Shown here one piece after another: positions 1-13,049 of a DNA stretch of 64,000 bases. The stretch is from Ashinkailepas kermadecensis (taxonomy: Eukaryota; Arthropoda; Thecostraca; Neolepadidae). The position numbers and the translations under genes were made by a program. Positions within the stretch are counted from its first letter, which is position 1; every line of letters starts with the position of its first letter. The stretch is taken from positions 124,001 to 188,000 of the forward strand of contig JAOTOM010004297.1 in NCBI GenBank assembly GCA_034440615.1, written 5' to 3'. Under the pieces are notes generated by a model. The model saw only the letters and a list, made by a program, of their open reading frames with translations, was not told where the DNA came from and did no database searches.

Positions 1-566
1 GGTGTGGTGATAATAACGGACATTGGGATTCTGGGCGTGGTGATGATAACAGACACTGCAGGATTCTGGGTGTGGTGATAATAACGGACACAGAGATTCT
101 GGGTGTGGTGATAATAACAGACACTGGGATTCTGAGTGTGGGGATAATAACGGACATTGGGATTCTGGGCGTGGTGATGATAACGGACACTGTGATTCTG
201 GGTGTGGTGATAATAACGGACACTGATATTTTGAGTGTGGTGATAATAACGGACATTGGGATTCTGGGCTTGGTGATGATAACGGACACTATGATTCTGG
301 GTGTGGCGATAATAACGGATACCGAGATTCCGGGTGTGGTGTTAATAACGGACACGGGGATTCTGGGTGTGGTTATAATAACGGGCACTGATAATATGAG
401 TGTAGTGATAATAACAGAAGCTGGAATTCTGAGGTAGTGATAATAACGGACACTGGAATTCTGGTTGTGATGCAAATAACGGACACTGGAATTCTGAGTG
501 TGGTGACAATAGCGGTCACTTGGATTCTGAGTGTGATGATAATAACGGGCAATGGAATTCCAAGAC
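1..566. repeat. 33-bp minisatellite, left edge open
   Basis: About 17 copies of a 33-bp unit built on 'GATAATAACGGACACTGG' followed by 'GATTCTGGGTGTGGT', starting at base 1 and therefore continuing outside the window. Because 33 is divisible by three, a plus-strand frame reads through as an 11-residue repeat (core IITDTGILGV). That frame has no homology I recognise, and I treat it as a by-product of the repeat. Copies become more divergent toward 560. Confidence 0.9.
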
Positions 567-3370
567 GACCAGTTGTAGCACCTGGTCATCAATTAAAACC
601 CGCCAGTGATGTGCTTGTACTCCAACTCAGCCAGAATGAGTCAGCTGATAATGATCAGACGATGCGGCCATCAGGCACAACTAGAGCTTGGCAGCGAGGT
701 TGGCAATGATCTGGACCAGTAAATCGATCAACTGATGTCTGTTCTGAGCTAACTGTCGTTTCCTTTTGTGACTTCGGACGAACCGGATCAGAAGGTGCCG
801 ACGCCAAGCTACATCAAAGCGAAACTTAAGCTCATTCGCTACCGTTAGCTTCTTCTCGCCGGTTCGCCCCTTCGCAACTTACAGCCTCCTCACGACCTTA
901 AGCGCCTTTTTACCCCACAATTAGCTGTCTCGCTACCTGCAGCACCTTCACCGCCCCTAGCCTCTTCACTACCGTCAGCCTTCTCTCATCACCCTCCGCC
1001 CCTTCCACTAACCTTGAAGTCATTGCACACGCTCAGCCCTCTCGCCACCGCCCTTTCACCCGTTTAAGCTCTTCAGCTCTGTCTAATACAACATAGCTAT
1101 ATCTCCGCTTACGGCACTCTATGTCGTGCGAACATTAACATTGCTTGTGACTGGTGACGAACGTTTATTGAAGCCCATGGAGTGATAACTCAGCCCTTCA
1201 CAAATCCACACAGATATTAGCTGCCCGTCAACTGAACGCACGTGACGACAAGGGAATTGTCTGATGATATTGATAAACCATAACAGAATTTCCATGAAAG
1301 TATATCAATTGACAGCCTAAGCTGGAGTCATTCCTTCGGTACGCTTAGTTCAGGCAACATGGCTACATAACTGTGTAGTCGCGACATATGCATTGAGAGC
1401 TTAGGAATGCCACCGTTTGCCAGACTAACTTGCGAGGACCAGCGATATCATTGTCATTGAACGGACGGTGGGGAGAGGTGATAGCGAGAAGAGGCGGATG
1501 ATGGATATCCTAAACTAGTTGAGAGCTTTTACTTCCGGGTGCGCTTGACAATGCTGTGTACTGGGGCGGGTCATTATCAGCCATAAAATGGCAACTTTTA
1601 AACGCGGCTTTTTGTACGGATTCTTGCTGATGAGGGTCTTCTGCTTTCAATGGTTCTCTAAAATGAAATCTTTTGTTCAATGTTGCCGTTTTTGTTTCCT
1701 ATATTTCCCCGGATCTTCACTGAACAGCCATAGCAACGATGTCACAGTGTATTATATGATGTCCATGCAATAGTGTATTTCGAGAAGATAAGCAGCTCTA
1801 GACGCTCAAACACACGGATTGCGCCCTTCTTCGAGCGGTTTCGTCAACAAAGCCGTTCCTCTTCTCCCGGCCGCACACTGACTGACCGCACGGACTCTGT
1901 GGCCTCAACACTTTCCTCGCAGCCCTTTCAACTGACTGGGAGTGCAGTGAATAGTTTGGTTCCTCCATGGAAGTAACTTAAAAGTTCTCCACATTATCCA
2001 TGTTCATAGAAGAGGCAGACACTGGCTCTGTGACATGTTCCCTCTTCTCAGTCGATGAGCCCGACGAGGGAAGAGGCCTCGTTGTTGAAGGCAACCGGCA
2101 CTCTTCCTCTCGCAGGCCGTTTTTCGCCCCTTCCTTTCTCTGGGAACTGTCCTCACATTCCTGATCTGCTCGACGGGAAGCTACTTTTCGGCTGATCTGC
2201 TGGCCTTCCTCAGCGGCCTCAGGTTGTCGGATGATCTGTTGGTCTTCCTCAGCAGCCTGAACCAATCTGAGCACCGGCTGCTGTCGGTCCTCATCTCTCG
2301 AAGTACGTTCTTGGGGAAGTAGACGAGGCATTCAGCTGGGGTGAGTGGGCCGGAACGTCTTCATCTTCATCTTGGTCACACTGTTGGCTCTGGTCAGAGC
2401 CGTGCCCCGGGAACCAGCCCGGCCATCGGCTGATGAGATTTGACCGCCCCGACTGGCAACCGAGTGCCTGAGAGGAAACTCGTTAATGTCCAGCCAGCAC
2501 ATCAAAGCGAAACTTTGCCTTCCCGGCATTTCCTCAAGGCGCATTAACATCACACTCCATCACACTCAGACACTACCATCCTGGGGTATATGTCACCTGC
2601 CTGTCGCGGAGTCAGGGACGTATCAGGGCAGTGATGCTGAGGCATCAGCATCACTGTTAGATCCTTCCTCCAATCAGCAAAATCCAGTCAGCCCAAGCAT
2701 GAAGCAAAGTCCAGGCCAGTCACTGGGATGTATTTGCGATCGTTTTCAGCTTCCTTTACAGTTCCCCTCAGCACTTTGCTAATTGCTCTTTGCATCCTTT
2801 TCTTTTCAATTGCCAGATACTGCCCATCCTCAGCTAAAACTCCTTCTTTGATCAAGTCTACAAAACAAAATCGCTTAAGACGGCAGCAGTTGCCGCAACC
2901 TAGTAAGTCATAGCAGCCGAGGAAGTTGTGGGTGTCCCGAAAGCATTGGTATACAGTTCTTAAAATGATTGGGAGGGCACAATACATGAAGGCGTTGGTC
3001 TGACCCAAATGGATTGGGGGCATGCCACATGGAGTCCCATGTTAAAATTAAAAAAATATTGGGAGGGCAATGCGAACATGGGAGGAGGCAAGAGCCATCT
3101 CAAAAGCACGTAAAGGTACGCCCCGCCGCAAGGTTCCTTTTTAACTCGACAAATAGCAGTACAGCAGATGGGCAGTTCTCCTCGGACACAGCCTAATTTA
3201 TTTCTGCTTCACTTCCGATGTCCTGCTGTAGTGTCTTCCTTGTGTGCCTTTCCCTTTTCTTCCTCTCCTCCATGTCCCATGATTCCTCCATGTTTCCACA
3301 GCACTTTCGTCCTCTTATCAGATTTTCGTTTTCGTCTCTTCTTTCTTTCCTTTTCCTCTTCCCATCACTG
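567..3370. other. No recognisable gene
   Basis: I see no exon with a convincing domain. The most protein-like reading is a 111-residue minus-strand ORF at 2688-3023, with a neighbouring minus-strand ORF at 2332-2553. Their basic and hydrophobic composition could come from a decayed transposon, but no family motif is visible. 900-1070 is pyrimidine-rich with loose CTTCTC-type repeats. Confidence 0.5.
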
Positions 3371-3384
3371 TTCCAGTGATGCTA

Positions 3385-3510
3385 TCAGCTATCCAACACC
3401 GTTTTCCGTTTGTCGCTACCTAGCATAGTTCTCGAGATCTTAGGGGGGGCAGACATCTGCCCCCCCGGGCATGCGAAGTTGGCGCGGACCGCCGGACGTG
3501 CGAGTGTTAA
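3385..3510 (+). mobile_element. 3' end fragment of the piggyBac-like MITE
   Basis: This stretch matches the last ~130 bp of the complete element at 43473-44491. It has the same 'GTTTGTCGCTACCTAGCATAG' type segment (trimmed here), the same G-run/CAGACATCTG/C-run hairpin, and the same end, 'CCGGACGTGCGAGTG' followed by TTAA (3507-3510). The left side is missing, so it is a truncated copy. Confidence 0.75.
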
Positions 3511-5763
3511 GACCGTGAAGCTTCATAACTCTGGTAACAAAATTGTATCTTGAGCGGAGTGGGCCTCCCCACATCACGACGATTAAGGTACCCAGCTGTC
3601 TCCGTGCCCTCGCCCTCAACGTCGGGGCCCATGCTATTTTCCTTCTATTTTTTGTTTTGTTTATATCTTAGTGCCTCTCACCACAACGCGTCTGTTCCGT
3701 GGTGTTTCGGTGCAATGCGGCACAGTGTAACCAAACATACGCGTTCCAGCAGAGTTCTGCTCGGCGGCACAGCATCCCGTCAGCACGCACGTTCCGCAGT
3801 ATATTTATGCTTAGCGGTGCAGTATAACTATAAAGGCGTACTCTGACTCCCGCGACTCGGTTCGTCCGAAGGGCGTGTTTTTATGCTGAACAAAACAACG
3901 CATTAGCTTGTTCGGGCAGGGTAATTTGTGGAGAGCATTTGATGCGGGGCGTTTATAAAACCGGTCTCTACTTTCTTCCTTGGTATGTTTGTTGGGTTAT
4001 TTCACATCGGAAGCAGGCCGATTTATGGTCAAAGTGACTTCACATAAATCATAGAAAAAGTGACTTCCCATATATGAGCTTTCAGTGCGGTGTGATTTCT
4101 GTTTGCAGCGTTAAGCGAATGCGAAGTTGTCAAAGACTTTCAGGAACTCTCACGCTCTAAGATGCATTTGTACGATTGGTGTTCTAATACATCTTGATCA
4201 CCCATCGGGGGGGGCGGCGGTCAAATTGTCCTAATGTTGGCTGAAACAAGTGGTTGTGCTTCACATACTGAAAAGTGTCTTATACTAGAATGGCTTCTAT
4301 GCCCGCTATGCCTGCTCCCTTGATCTGCTCGCGATAGAAAAGCACGCATAGGAGCTTACAGCAAATCCAGTGAATGAATGAAGTGGATGAGAAATGTGTG
4401 GATTATAACTGCAAGTAATCTAAATATATGTGTGCAGCCATTCCCCGAAGCACCAACTACCGGACTGCATCGCTGAAAAGAGAAACTCGGCAGGAATCTA
4501 AGGCTGAAAGCCAAATCCTGTCACAGGGGAGCTTTCAGCTCCGGACAAAGGAAGCTTTCAGCTCCATGTCATGTGTTGCAAAAGGACGGAAGTATTGTGT
4601 ATTACGTGTTACAGTCCACGTCTCCTTGGAGACAATGTTCTGACAGGCGAGGCAAGCTGATGGGCGCACCGACATACACACCGTCAATCAGCGATGGATC
4701 CTGAGGCTAAGCAAGTATAATTTAGGGGCCAGAACACAATTAACCTCAGCTCCCAGCTCAGCCGAAAATGTAGTTATATGAACTGATAAATACTATAAGC
4801 TTGATAAATGAGCAATGCGAATCTTTGGATGACTAGTAACGGGAACGACCGCGAAAGAATGGCTGGGTTTCAAGAGTAGTGGAACATACGATAATTGTAT
4901 AAGATGAGAGAGGTTAAAGGTGCACATTTTACCACGTGTATTGCTTCAGCCGCCAGCCGGAAAATTGTCATGCCAAACAAGAGCACAGTTTACCACGGCT
5001 CAGGGAATGTGACGCTCAGGTGGCTCATGACCACCCCGTTACGCTACTGGCCCGGAGCGCTTCCATAATTGCACCACGTCTCTTATACTAAGACGGATCA
5101 GCCGTGCGGCAGTGCCGCGTCCGACGCATCCACCGATGGTGCCAAGTCCACCTTTGTTGATGGAGCCTGACAGTCGCCATGGCAACCTGCCGGACAGCTA
5201 GCCGTCATGTACTGGCGGACCCGGCCGACTTTCAGAGACACTGCCAAATCCTGGTGGGCTTAACGAAAAACAAGAGTCGTTGAGCGGGAAGGGGGTGCTC
5301 GTGACACCCTGTCTGGGATGCTCGGATGCGCATAGCAGCAGCAGATCACAGGAGTGCTGAGCTCAGCGTACATAGCGCCATAATTAGGCACGTGAGCTAT
5401 ACACATCAGGAGTTGAAATGCTCATCTGTCAAAACTGTGACAGCGAGTCAGTATGACGAGCATGTAGCTGTTGATAGAGATTAATGTGTGCTAGAATTGT
5501 TTCGACAGTGCCGAAACTATTGATATGCGAGGGTGAATTGGGACCCCCGAGGTTTTTCTGAGAAACCTCCTCAATAAGGTTTTTCTGAGAGAAGTTCTGA
5601 GATAATTCCAGACGTTCAAGGCATCGCTTTGCAATTTAGCGCACGTGCCAACGATTGCTGCGAACGCATGGTGTCGAAGACCAGAATAAGGAGGTTCAGT
5701 CCATTCCGGCCAAGGGACTAGATCAGGTCAAAGTCAGGGCACGACCTCATCACAATGCGGTCA
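3511..5763. other. No recognisable gene
   Basis: Only short ORFs without recognisable domains or flanking splice structure. 3640-3850 and 4428-4643 hold short open frames with no homology I can name. Confidence 0.5.
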
Positions 5764-5787
5764 TTAGATGTACATTGAAACGTATAT

Positions 5788-5930
5788 CATGAATAAACCG
5801 TACAACGTACGGTCAAAAGCTAAACATGCGTACATAGACAAACCGTACAGCATACAGTCAAAAGCTAAATATGAGTGCATAGACAAACCGTACAGTACAC
5901 AGTCAGAAACTAAACAGGAGTGCATTGACG
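5788..5930. repeat. 45-bp tandem repeat, 3 copies
   Basis: Three copies of a 45-bp unit (core ACAAACCGTACAGCATACAG then TCAAAAGCTAAACATG). The minus strand reads as a 15-residue repeat, which follows from the period and is not evidence of a gene. Confidence 0.85.
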
Positions 5931-6960
5931 AATAGCAACACATTTTTAAAGGCGATCTAGGAATAGGTAACCAAAGTAAACGGAAAGCTAAACTGGAAAA
6001 TATTGTGTGCATGGTTTTCACGAATTAATATTAATGAAAACCAAGCTAAATATAATGGCAAGTTATATATTCCATTGTGTCCCAGGTTTGAGCCAATAGC
6101 AGGTAAAGTCATTCAGATAGACCTTAAATGCTGGCGATCTCCATCTCAAAATACGAACTATTTCGAAGGCGAAATAATAAAACCGGCGATATTCTGCACA
6201 CTGATTTCCTTGCTGATGTGGTTAGTGCCATGACATTTTATTTCAACATCTTGAATGTTATTTTTAGGTTTCTAAGTTTCCAAAAGAGGTTGAGCATCAC
6301 TGGACATAGTTCCCAAAATTCCCCAAGAAGGAGGAAAGCATTTTAATTTGCAGTGGTGCAACTCGGTGTTTCTTCTCGTGCCCAATGTTCAGGTCTTCTT
6401 CTTCAAGTCTTCAGCGTCAACAGTTCATCGCATTTTCCGTCATTTTACATTGACCTGATCGACCTTGACCTATGCACGTCTCGTAGTGTTATACTAAATC
6501 TCCAGCTTGCAAATCACAAACATCGCATTTACTCTAAGAGCTTTACTCTAGGAGTAAATTTACTTTACTCGTATTTACTTTACTTTACACTACACCATTT
6601 TGCATTTACTCGCATTTATTCTCAGAAAGAAATCGCATTTACTCTACGAACAGAGTTCAAAAACTACGGCGGAGACCGGGTGACTGACTGCATGGCCCCG
6701 ACATTGGCCGAATGTACCTGACCTCAAACGTCAACCAAAAAGAGGTAGAGGAAGTGCCTCGAGTAACACTGAAAGTCCAAGGATGAAGCTAGATAATGTT
6801 GTTTTTCACATCTCTCTGTCTAGCTCCGAACAAAAGTTAGTTGGACAAAAATCCCCCCTCCCCTCAGCACTGCGAGAAGTAGGACATTTTGCTACATCGC
6901 ATGGGTTAACCGTGGTCAGTACAGGAGGTTCATGGAATCAACTAAAGTGTCTTTCTCGCG
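5931..6960. other. No recognisable gene; short ATTTACT-rich patch
   Basis: Short ORFs only. 6525-6645 holds a loose run of GCATTTACTC / TTTACTTTAC words, a small degenerate simple repeat. Confidence 0.5.
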
Positions 6961-6969
6961 ATCACCGAA

Positions 6970-7165
6970 AACCCGTTGCACACGTCACGGTATTAGCTGA
7001 TGGGCAACCCGTTGCCGACGTCATGGTATTAGCTGATGGGCAACCCGTTGCCGACGTCATGGTATTAGCTGATGGGCAACCCGTTGCCGACGTCACGGTA
7101 TTAGCTGATGGGCAACCCGTTGCCGACGTCATGGTATTAGCTGATGGGCCACTCGTTACTGACAT
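6970..7165. repeat. 36-bp minisatellite, ~5.5 copies
   Basis: Nearly identical 36-bp units (core CCCGTTGCCGACGTCATGG then TATTAGCTGATGGGCAA). The period is a multiple of three, so both strands read as 12-residue repeats (plus: PVADVMVLADGQ). The plus frame is open upstream to 6783 but has no recognisable domain. Confidence 0.92.
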
Positions 7166-9645
7166 CATGGCGTAACACAAAGCTGGAACACTTCTTGTCC
7201 AGCGCTTATATGGAACGTTATCCGACGAATCGTGCCAGGCTGATTTTCGCTGAAATCGCGAAATCAAGCGGCTGACGGATATGCTGGAAGGCGTTAGTTA
7301 GTTAGTTACCTGGGTTTCTGGCGCATCAGCGCCATCGGTCATATGGCGCACAGGGATGAAGTTAGCGTCTAGAAGCGGTTTCTCAATGGCCAATACGCTG
7401 TGGATATCTGGTACCACACCAGCTTTTCAGGGTGCACTGATGCCCATGGGTGGATAATTGTTTTCAAGGTTGGTGTGGCCGAGGCGGTGATGAAGGCAAG
7501 ATGTTCCTAAGTTGTGCCCCCATCTTTCAAAACAGTCCGGATCTACCCCACATTATTTGCAGTTCCAAAAAAAACAGCAAAGCTTAATAGATGACACGCT
7601 GTTATCTCGGACCTTGCATGCGCTCTTTTCAAACCTTCAAGTAATTGTTGCATTTCTCAGGTTCAGTGCGCAGTAAAAGCAATGGTACCATATGCTGAGC
7701 AACGTCAAATGGTTGTATCTCGAAAACTATATGGGATACCAAGAGGGAGCATTGCGCCTATGCAGACTTGTTTCGTTGATAAAGATAACGACGAAGACAC
7801 ACACACAGCACGCAGAGCAATACTTCCAACACTGGAACAATGAATGGCTGCTCCTGCGGCCTAATGTGACCATCCGCCATCGTTGTCGACCACCTTTTGC
7901 ATTCGTCTGGGAGCAGAATTCGCCAGGCGCTTGCAATATATAGGAGTCGGCAGGTTTCAACCAGCTCGTATTCGTTCCCAGATGTCGTCATTAGTTACAA
8001 GAGCGGCTCTCAACTCCGGCATTAGGGTTTTGGTCATGTGCTGTACGAAACATAACGTTTCATTCATCGCAATTGCGCTCTAAAAGATGCTGTCTTCTAC
8101 ACAAGAGTAGAATACCAACCGGATGAGTTCTCCAGAAAATGACTGAATGAGTGGAAGTGAAAACAAAACATGATATGGAGGGGGCGAAAGGTAAATATGT
8201 CTGCGTACTACAAATTACGGACTGCGGCCATCCAGAAGTTTCGGAGATAAACGGACGAGCAATACAAATGAACACCGTTGGGACGTCTGCATTTTTGCTC
8301 ATAATTCGAAGATACAAATGTGGGCTCTGTGGACTGCCCAATGACCTGTTATTGCACAACTGCTGATAAAACGGTGTGATATTTTATTTGCTCAGTGGGA
8401 ATGCAATCACCATGGGTCGCCTCAAATAAAAAAGTTCGCGGACACGTCGCACGCAGCTATAAAACTTAGGCATTTGCAATATCACAAACCGTGATTCCCC
8501 TTGTGAGAGTTGGAATTTTCCATTTAGCTTCATAGCTGATCAGTAGCTGTGTGAAAAAGCAACAAAGCACAGAAGAACTTATCTGGCAAGCAGAAGCACT
8601 AATATGATGAACCTCCAGAGCCACATATGATTTCTCAAAAGCGCTGCAGACAGGCAGCGCGCAAGCTAAATCCAGCATTAGTCTAAGAGATGTTTGCAAA
8701 ATATTCAATAAGGATAGATGTGGGATAAAAGCGAAAATCACTCAGAATATGATCTTAGGTATGAATGCTAGGAACAGTAATTCTGCAGGGTGACTGAAAA
8801 CTGCATAGAACACTTTTGTGTTCAAATTTTCGTGATCCGACGTCAAATGCGTTCGGGGTAAAATGAGGATAATTATCATACACTACCATTTATCGCACGT
8901 TTTGGTGTCATTGGCATAACTGATGGGCACGTTTTGTGGGGAATATAGTGCAGCTAGGCATGACCAATATAGTTGATGTAGTTGAAGCATTAGTTGTATA
9001 GGTGTTGCTTGGATACGCTTATCATGCCTCACCATTATTTTTCACACATCATTTCGCCCGGTGCGTTTGACTTTACATGTTAAAAACCTGCAAAATTTCC
9101 AACCATTTTTTAGGCGTCCAGCTATGTCCACATCTGAAGGAAAACGAAGAATCACCTCAGTAAGTTTCTTGGTTTTGGAGATATTTGCAAAGAACCGGAG
9201 AAAGTAGCGGACCCCACCCCTATTCCAGCGCACGTGTTAACCCGCGAATGACAGGGGTCAATTCCCCATTTTTGTTTTCCACCAGTACAATGGAACCATT
9301 AAAGCTAGAGATGTAAAGCGTGGCATACTCTGGCTACTCAGATATGTCGTGTTAAAATTCGAATGCCACGGCGAGCCTAGATTAGGTCAAATTATATCAC
9401 AGAAATCATGTGCCTGGACGACCACGAAATTCTTATAATATAAAAACTATGTCATCCATGGATGGTCGGTGATGGTGTTGAGTTCATTTGCGTTGCAGTT
9501 ACACATGATCTGTTCAAGGTATCTGGGTTATTGTAGGTCATGTCAATAGACCATGGCCATACTGATTCGATGGAATCACTACTAATTCGATGGAATCAAT
9601 CAGTCATATAGGAGTGGAAATGTGAATTTATCAGCCAACAATGAT
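7166..9645. other. No recognisable gene
   Basis: AT-moderate sequence with short ORFs only. I see no domain, no tandem repeat and no transposon terminus I can defend. Confidence 0.5.
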
Positions 9646-9648
9646 ATG

Positions 9649-9649
<1 letters not shown>

Positions 9650-9711
<62 letters not shown>
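9650..9711. repeat. (TA)n microsatellite
   Basis: About 31 uninterrupted TA dinucleotides followed by a short TGTATG tail. Confidence 0.98.
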
Positions 9712-9719
<8 letters not shown>

Positions 9720-10189
9720 ATAATTATTGAAGCTGCATTTTCTTTCTGTAGATGTTATTCTACAACATAATAGTGCATCACACTCCATGCACAGGACATG
9801 ACCTCATTTTGCCTCACATTTCCTCAAGTGATGCAGCGTAACTTTGTGTTCAGAATGTTCCAAGTTAAGCTTTTCAGACATTCAATATCATTTAGTAAAA
9901 GCATCGTCATTGTATTTGATAACTTCGGGCATATGTCTACGGTCCACCTGATACTCCAGCATACTGCGCTTGACCTGACCTGTGACATCATCAGTGGCCT
10001 CCTGGTTAGCAAAATTTGGTGTCACGACACAATGATGTAGCCAAGGGAATGGGGGCGGTTGTCCACTCCTATGGTTCCGACGGGCTCCTAGCGCGGCCCG
10101 TGCGTAATCCTCTACGGGATCGTCACGGCGGCGACAGAAAGGCAAACAACACTTTTTATGGCTGTTGTCGAGCTCCTGAAAACATCTAC

Positions 10190-10510
10190 GAACTCTTCTG
10201 TTGCTGGTCCTTATGAACGTCTACGGGCCCTTTCAAATGCATACGGCCTTTACGAAGCTTAGGGGCCCTTACAGGTGTATGAACTCTTACGAACGTCTAT
10301 TGACTCTTTCGAACGTCTACCTGCGGGCCCTGCGAACGTCTACGGGCCCTTATGACCGTCTGCGGGCCCTTGCAAACGTTCACGGGCCCTTACAAACTTC
10401 TACGGGCCTTTACGAACGTCTAAGACCGCTTATGATCGCATATGGGCGTTTACGAACGGGCATGGGTCCTTACGAATGCGTACAGGCCCTTACGATAATT
10501 TACGACTTCT
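10190..10510. repeat. Degenerate 20-21-bp array
   Basis: Roughly 15 copies of a unit resembling CGAACGTCTACGGGCCCTTA. They are diverged, with small indels, so this is an old array. Confidence 0.8.
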
Positions 10511-10939
10511 TGGAAGTGTTTACTGACGCCTTACCGAATATTGGATCGCCGTTTTTTGTTCTAAGAAAGCTTTGCCATCATGTATCTAGATGCATGTTTA
10601 GGTGGTCTATAACAGTGCGATGCTTACTTGCAATTTGTGGACGGGGTCCGACAGTCCGGGGCCCCAGAGGATAAAATTGTTGTTTTACTAAGGTGTAAAC
10701 GAGCCCTTTTCGAAATGAGGTTTTGAAATCCGGGAACATAAAAATCGTGGGGGTTATCCGGGCGACTTCCTTGGAAAAAAACCCTTGGCTACGTCCCTGT
10801 CCTGACCACAGTTTAAATTTTAACAACTGGTAAAAGTATTTGAATTGCCTTTAAAAATATTGTCACAGAAAGTTGGTGTGGCAATGCCACACCGCATTCT
10901 CCACCCATGCTGATGCCTCTCAAACATACGTGTCTGTCT

Positions 10940-11530
10940 CACCCACGACTTTCATCCATGCAACGGAACAGTCTCGTACACTGATGCTCATAGCGCTATA
11001 TGACGAGGAACAGTCTCGTTCACTGGTGCTCATTGCGCTATATGACAAAGAACAGTCCGGCTCGCTGATGCTCATGGCGCTATATGACAAGAACAGTCTC
11101 GTTTGCTGATGCTCACGGCCATATATGGCAAGGAACAGTCTCACACGCTGATGCTCATGGCGCTATATGACAAGGAACAGTCTGGATCGCTGGTGCGCAT
11201 GGCGCTATATGACGAGGAACAGTCTCGTTTGCTGATGCTCACGGCCGTACATGGCAAGGAGCAGTCTCACACGCTGTTGCCCTTGGCGCTATATGACAAG
11301 GAACAGTCTGGATCGCTGGTGCGCATGGCGCTATATGACAAGGAACAGTCTCGTTTGCTGATGCTCACGGCCGTATATGGCAAGGAGCAGTCTCACACGC
11401 TGTTGCCCTTGGCGCTACATGACAAGGAACAGTCTTAATCGCTGGTGTTCATGGCACTATATGACAAAGGGCAATCTGGTTAGATGATGCCATGACGCTA
11501 TATCACAAGGAATAGTCCCGTACGGAGATG
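10940..11530. repeat. 42-bp minisatellite with higher-order structure
   Basis: About 14 copies of a 42-bp unit (GGAACAGTCTCGTTCGCTGA then TGCTCATGGCGCTATATGACAA). Unit variants (TCTCAC, TCTGGA, TCTCGT) recur in the same order, giving a multi-unit higher-order repeat around 11110-11435. Both strands stay open as 14-residue repeats because the period is divisible by three. Confidence 0.92.
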
Positions 11531-12017
11531 CACATGACACTGTGTGACAAGGAACAATCTGAGATTCATTGTCGGCTCCGACTAGATTCAAGCAGTTGAA
11601 TCTTCAATCAAGCAGTTCAATCTTCCGATAAAATGTTCAAGCCCAAACGAACTGCTGCACACTTATTGCCCATTTCCACGCTGCTGATTTGTGCGGTAAT
11701 GTCGGCAACACTTCGTGGGTAGAGCAGTTCGGCAATGCCTGGATAACACAGTTAGACCAGATGCATTGGTAGGAAATGATCGTTGGAAACAATTTCCGTT
11801 ACCTATTGCGATGCCGGTGTTGCCGGAAAACGAAGAAAGAAAAACAGGAAAGAAAAGAAAGAAAATAAAGAAAGAAAGAAAGAAAGAGCAGAAAGGAAAG
11901 ATAACTAGTACTCTAAGGCGCCCTAAGCAATGCAAAGTTAGAGGTAGCTGCTGCTTTATCTCCAAACGTTTTTTCTGCAGCTGCAATACATGCAATGGTA
12001 CGTCATCCGCTGATGGG

Positions 12018-12675
12018 CAGGTATCTGGTACTCCTACCGGACAGACTGTCTGGTACCCCTACCGGACAGACTGTCTGGCCCTCCTGCCCGAAAAACTGTC
12101 TGACACTTCTACCAGACAGGCTGTCTGATACTCCTACCGGGCAGACTGTCTGATACTCCTACCGAACAGACTGCCTGGCCCTCCTACCCGACAAACTGTC
12201 TGACACTCCTACCAGGCAGGCCGTCTAATACTCTTACCGGACAGACTGTCTGGCACTTCTACCAGACAGGCTGTCTAGTACCCTTGCCGGGCAGACTGTC
12301 TGACACTCCTACCAGACAGGCTGTCTAATACTCTTACCGGACAGACTGTCTGACACTTCTACCAGACAGGCTGTCTGATACTCCTACCGGGCAGACTGTC
12401 TGACACTCCTACCAGACAGGCTGTCTGATACTCCTACCGGACAGACTGTCTGGCCCTCCTGCCCGACAAACTATCTGACACTCCAACCAGGCAGGCTGTC
12501 TAATAATCTTACCGGACCGGACAGACTGTCTGACACTCCTACCAGGCAGGCCGTCTAGTACTCCTACCGGACAGACTGTTTGACACTTCTACCAGACAGC
12601 CTGTCTGGCACTATCCTACCGGACAGACTGCCTGACACCCCTACCAGACGGTCTGTCTGGAACTCCTACCAGACG
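12018..12675. repeat. 25-bp minisatellite with short palindromic core
   Basis: About 26 copies of a 25-bp unit (ACTCCTACCGGACAGACTGT then CTGAT). Each carries CAGAC-T-GTCTG, a 5-bp inverted repeat around a single base. Two alternating subtypes, ACCGGACAGACTG and ACCAGACAGGCTG, suggest a 50-bp dimer. Confidence 0.92.
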
Positions 12676-13049
12676 GCCTTTCATCCTCCGTCGCCTTTCA
12701 AAGTTTTAGCTCGAGCCTGGCGATAGAACAGTGCCTCGTCCATGCAGGTGCAGACGTCACCTCCGCATCACTAGAACTTCCGCATCTGGGCCTCCAGCTT
12801 TACTTACCAGGGAACAGACGATCAAACAACCTCAACGACTGCTGATGCTGGTGTCTCCACTGTATTTCAACGTTATGAAAACCTGAACATACATGACCTC
12901 ATGCCCCTTCATCATCATCAGAGTCATCGATATCAGGGTCGCCACGAATTTTGGATGGGCAGACGATATTTTTTATGTTAATTCTACCTACGCAACGCTA
13001 TATAAATTAGGAGTAATGCTAGATTTCGCGAGGTTCGGGAAGGACGCAC
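12676..13049. other. No recognisable gene
   Basis: A short spacer between two minisatellites with no domain or repeat structure visible. Confidence 0.5.

Noticed and set aside
12018..12675. CRISPR array
   Set aside because: Regularly repeated palindromic unit, but there are no distinct spacers and the setting is clearly eukaryotic.
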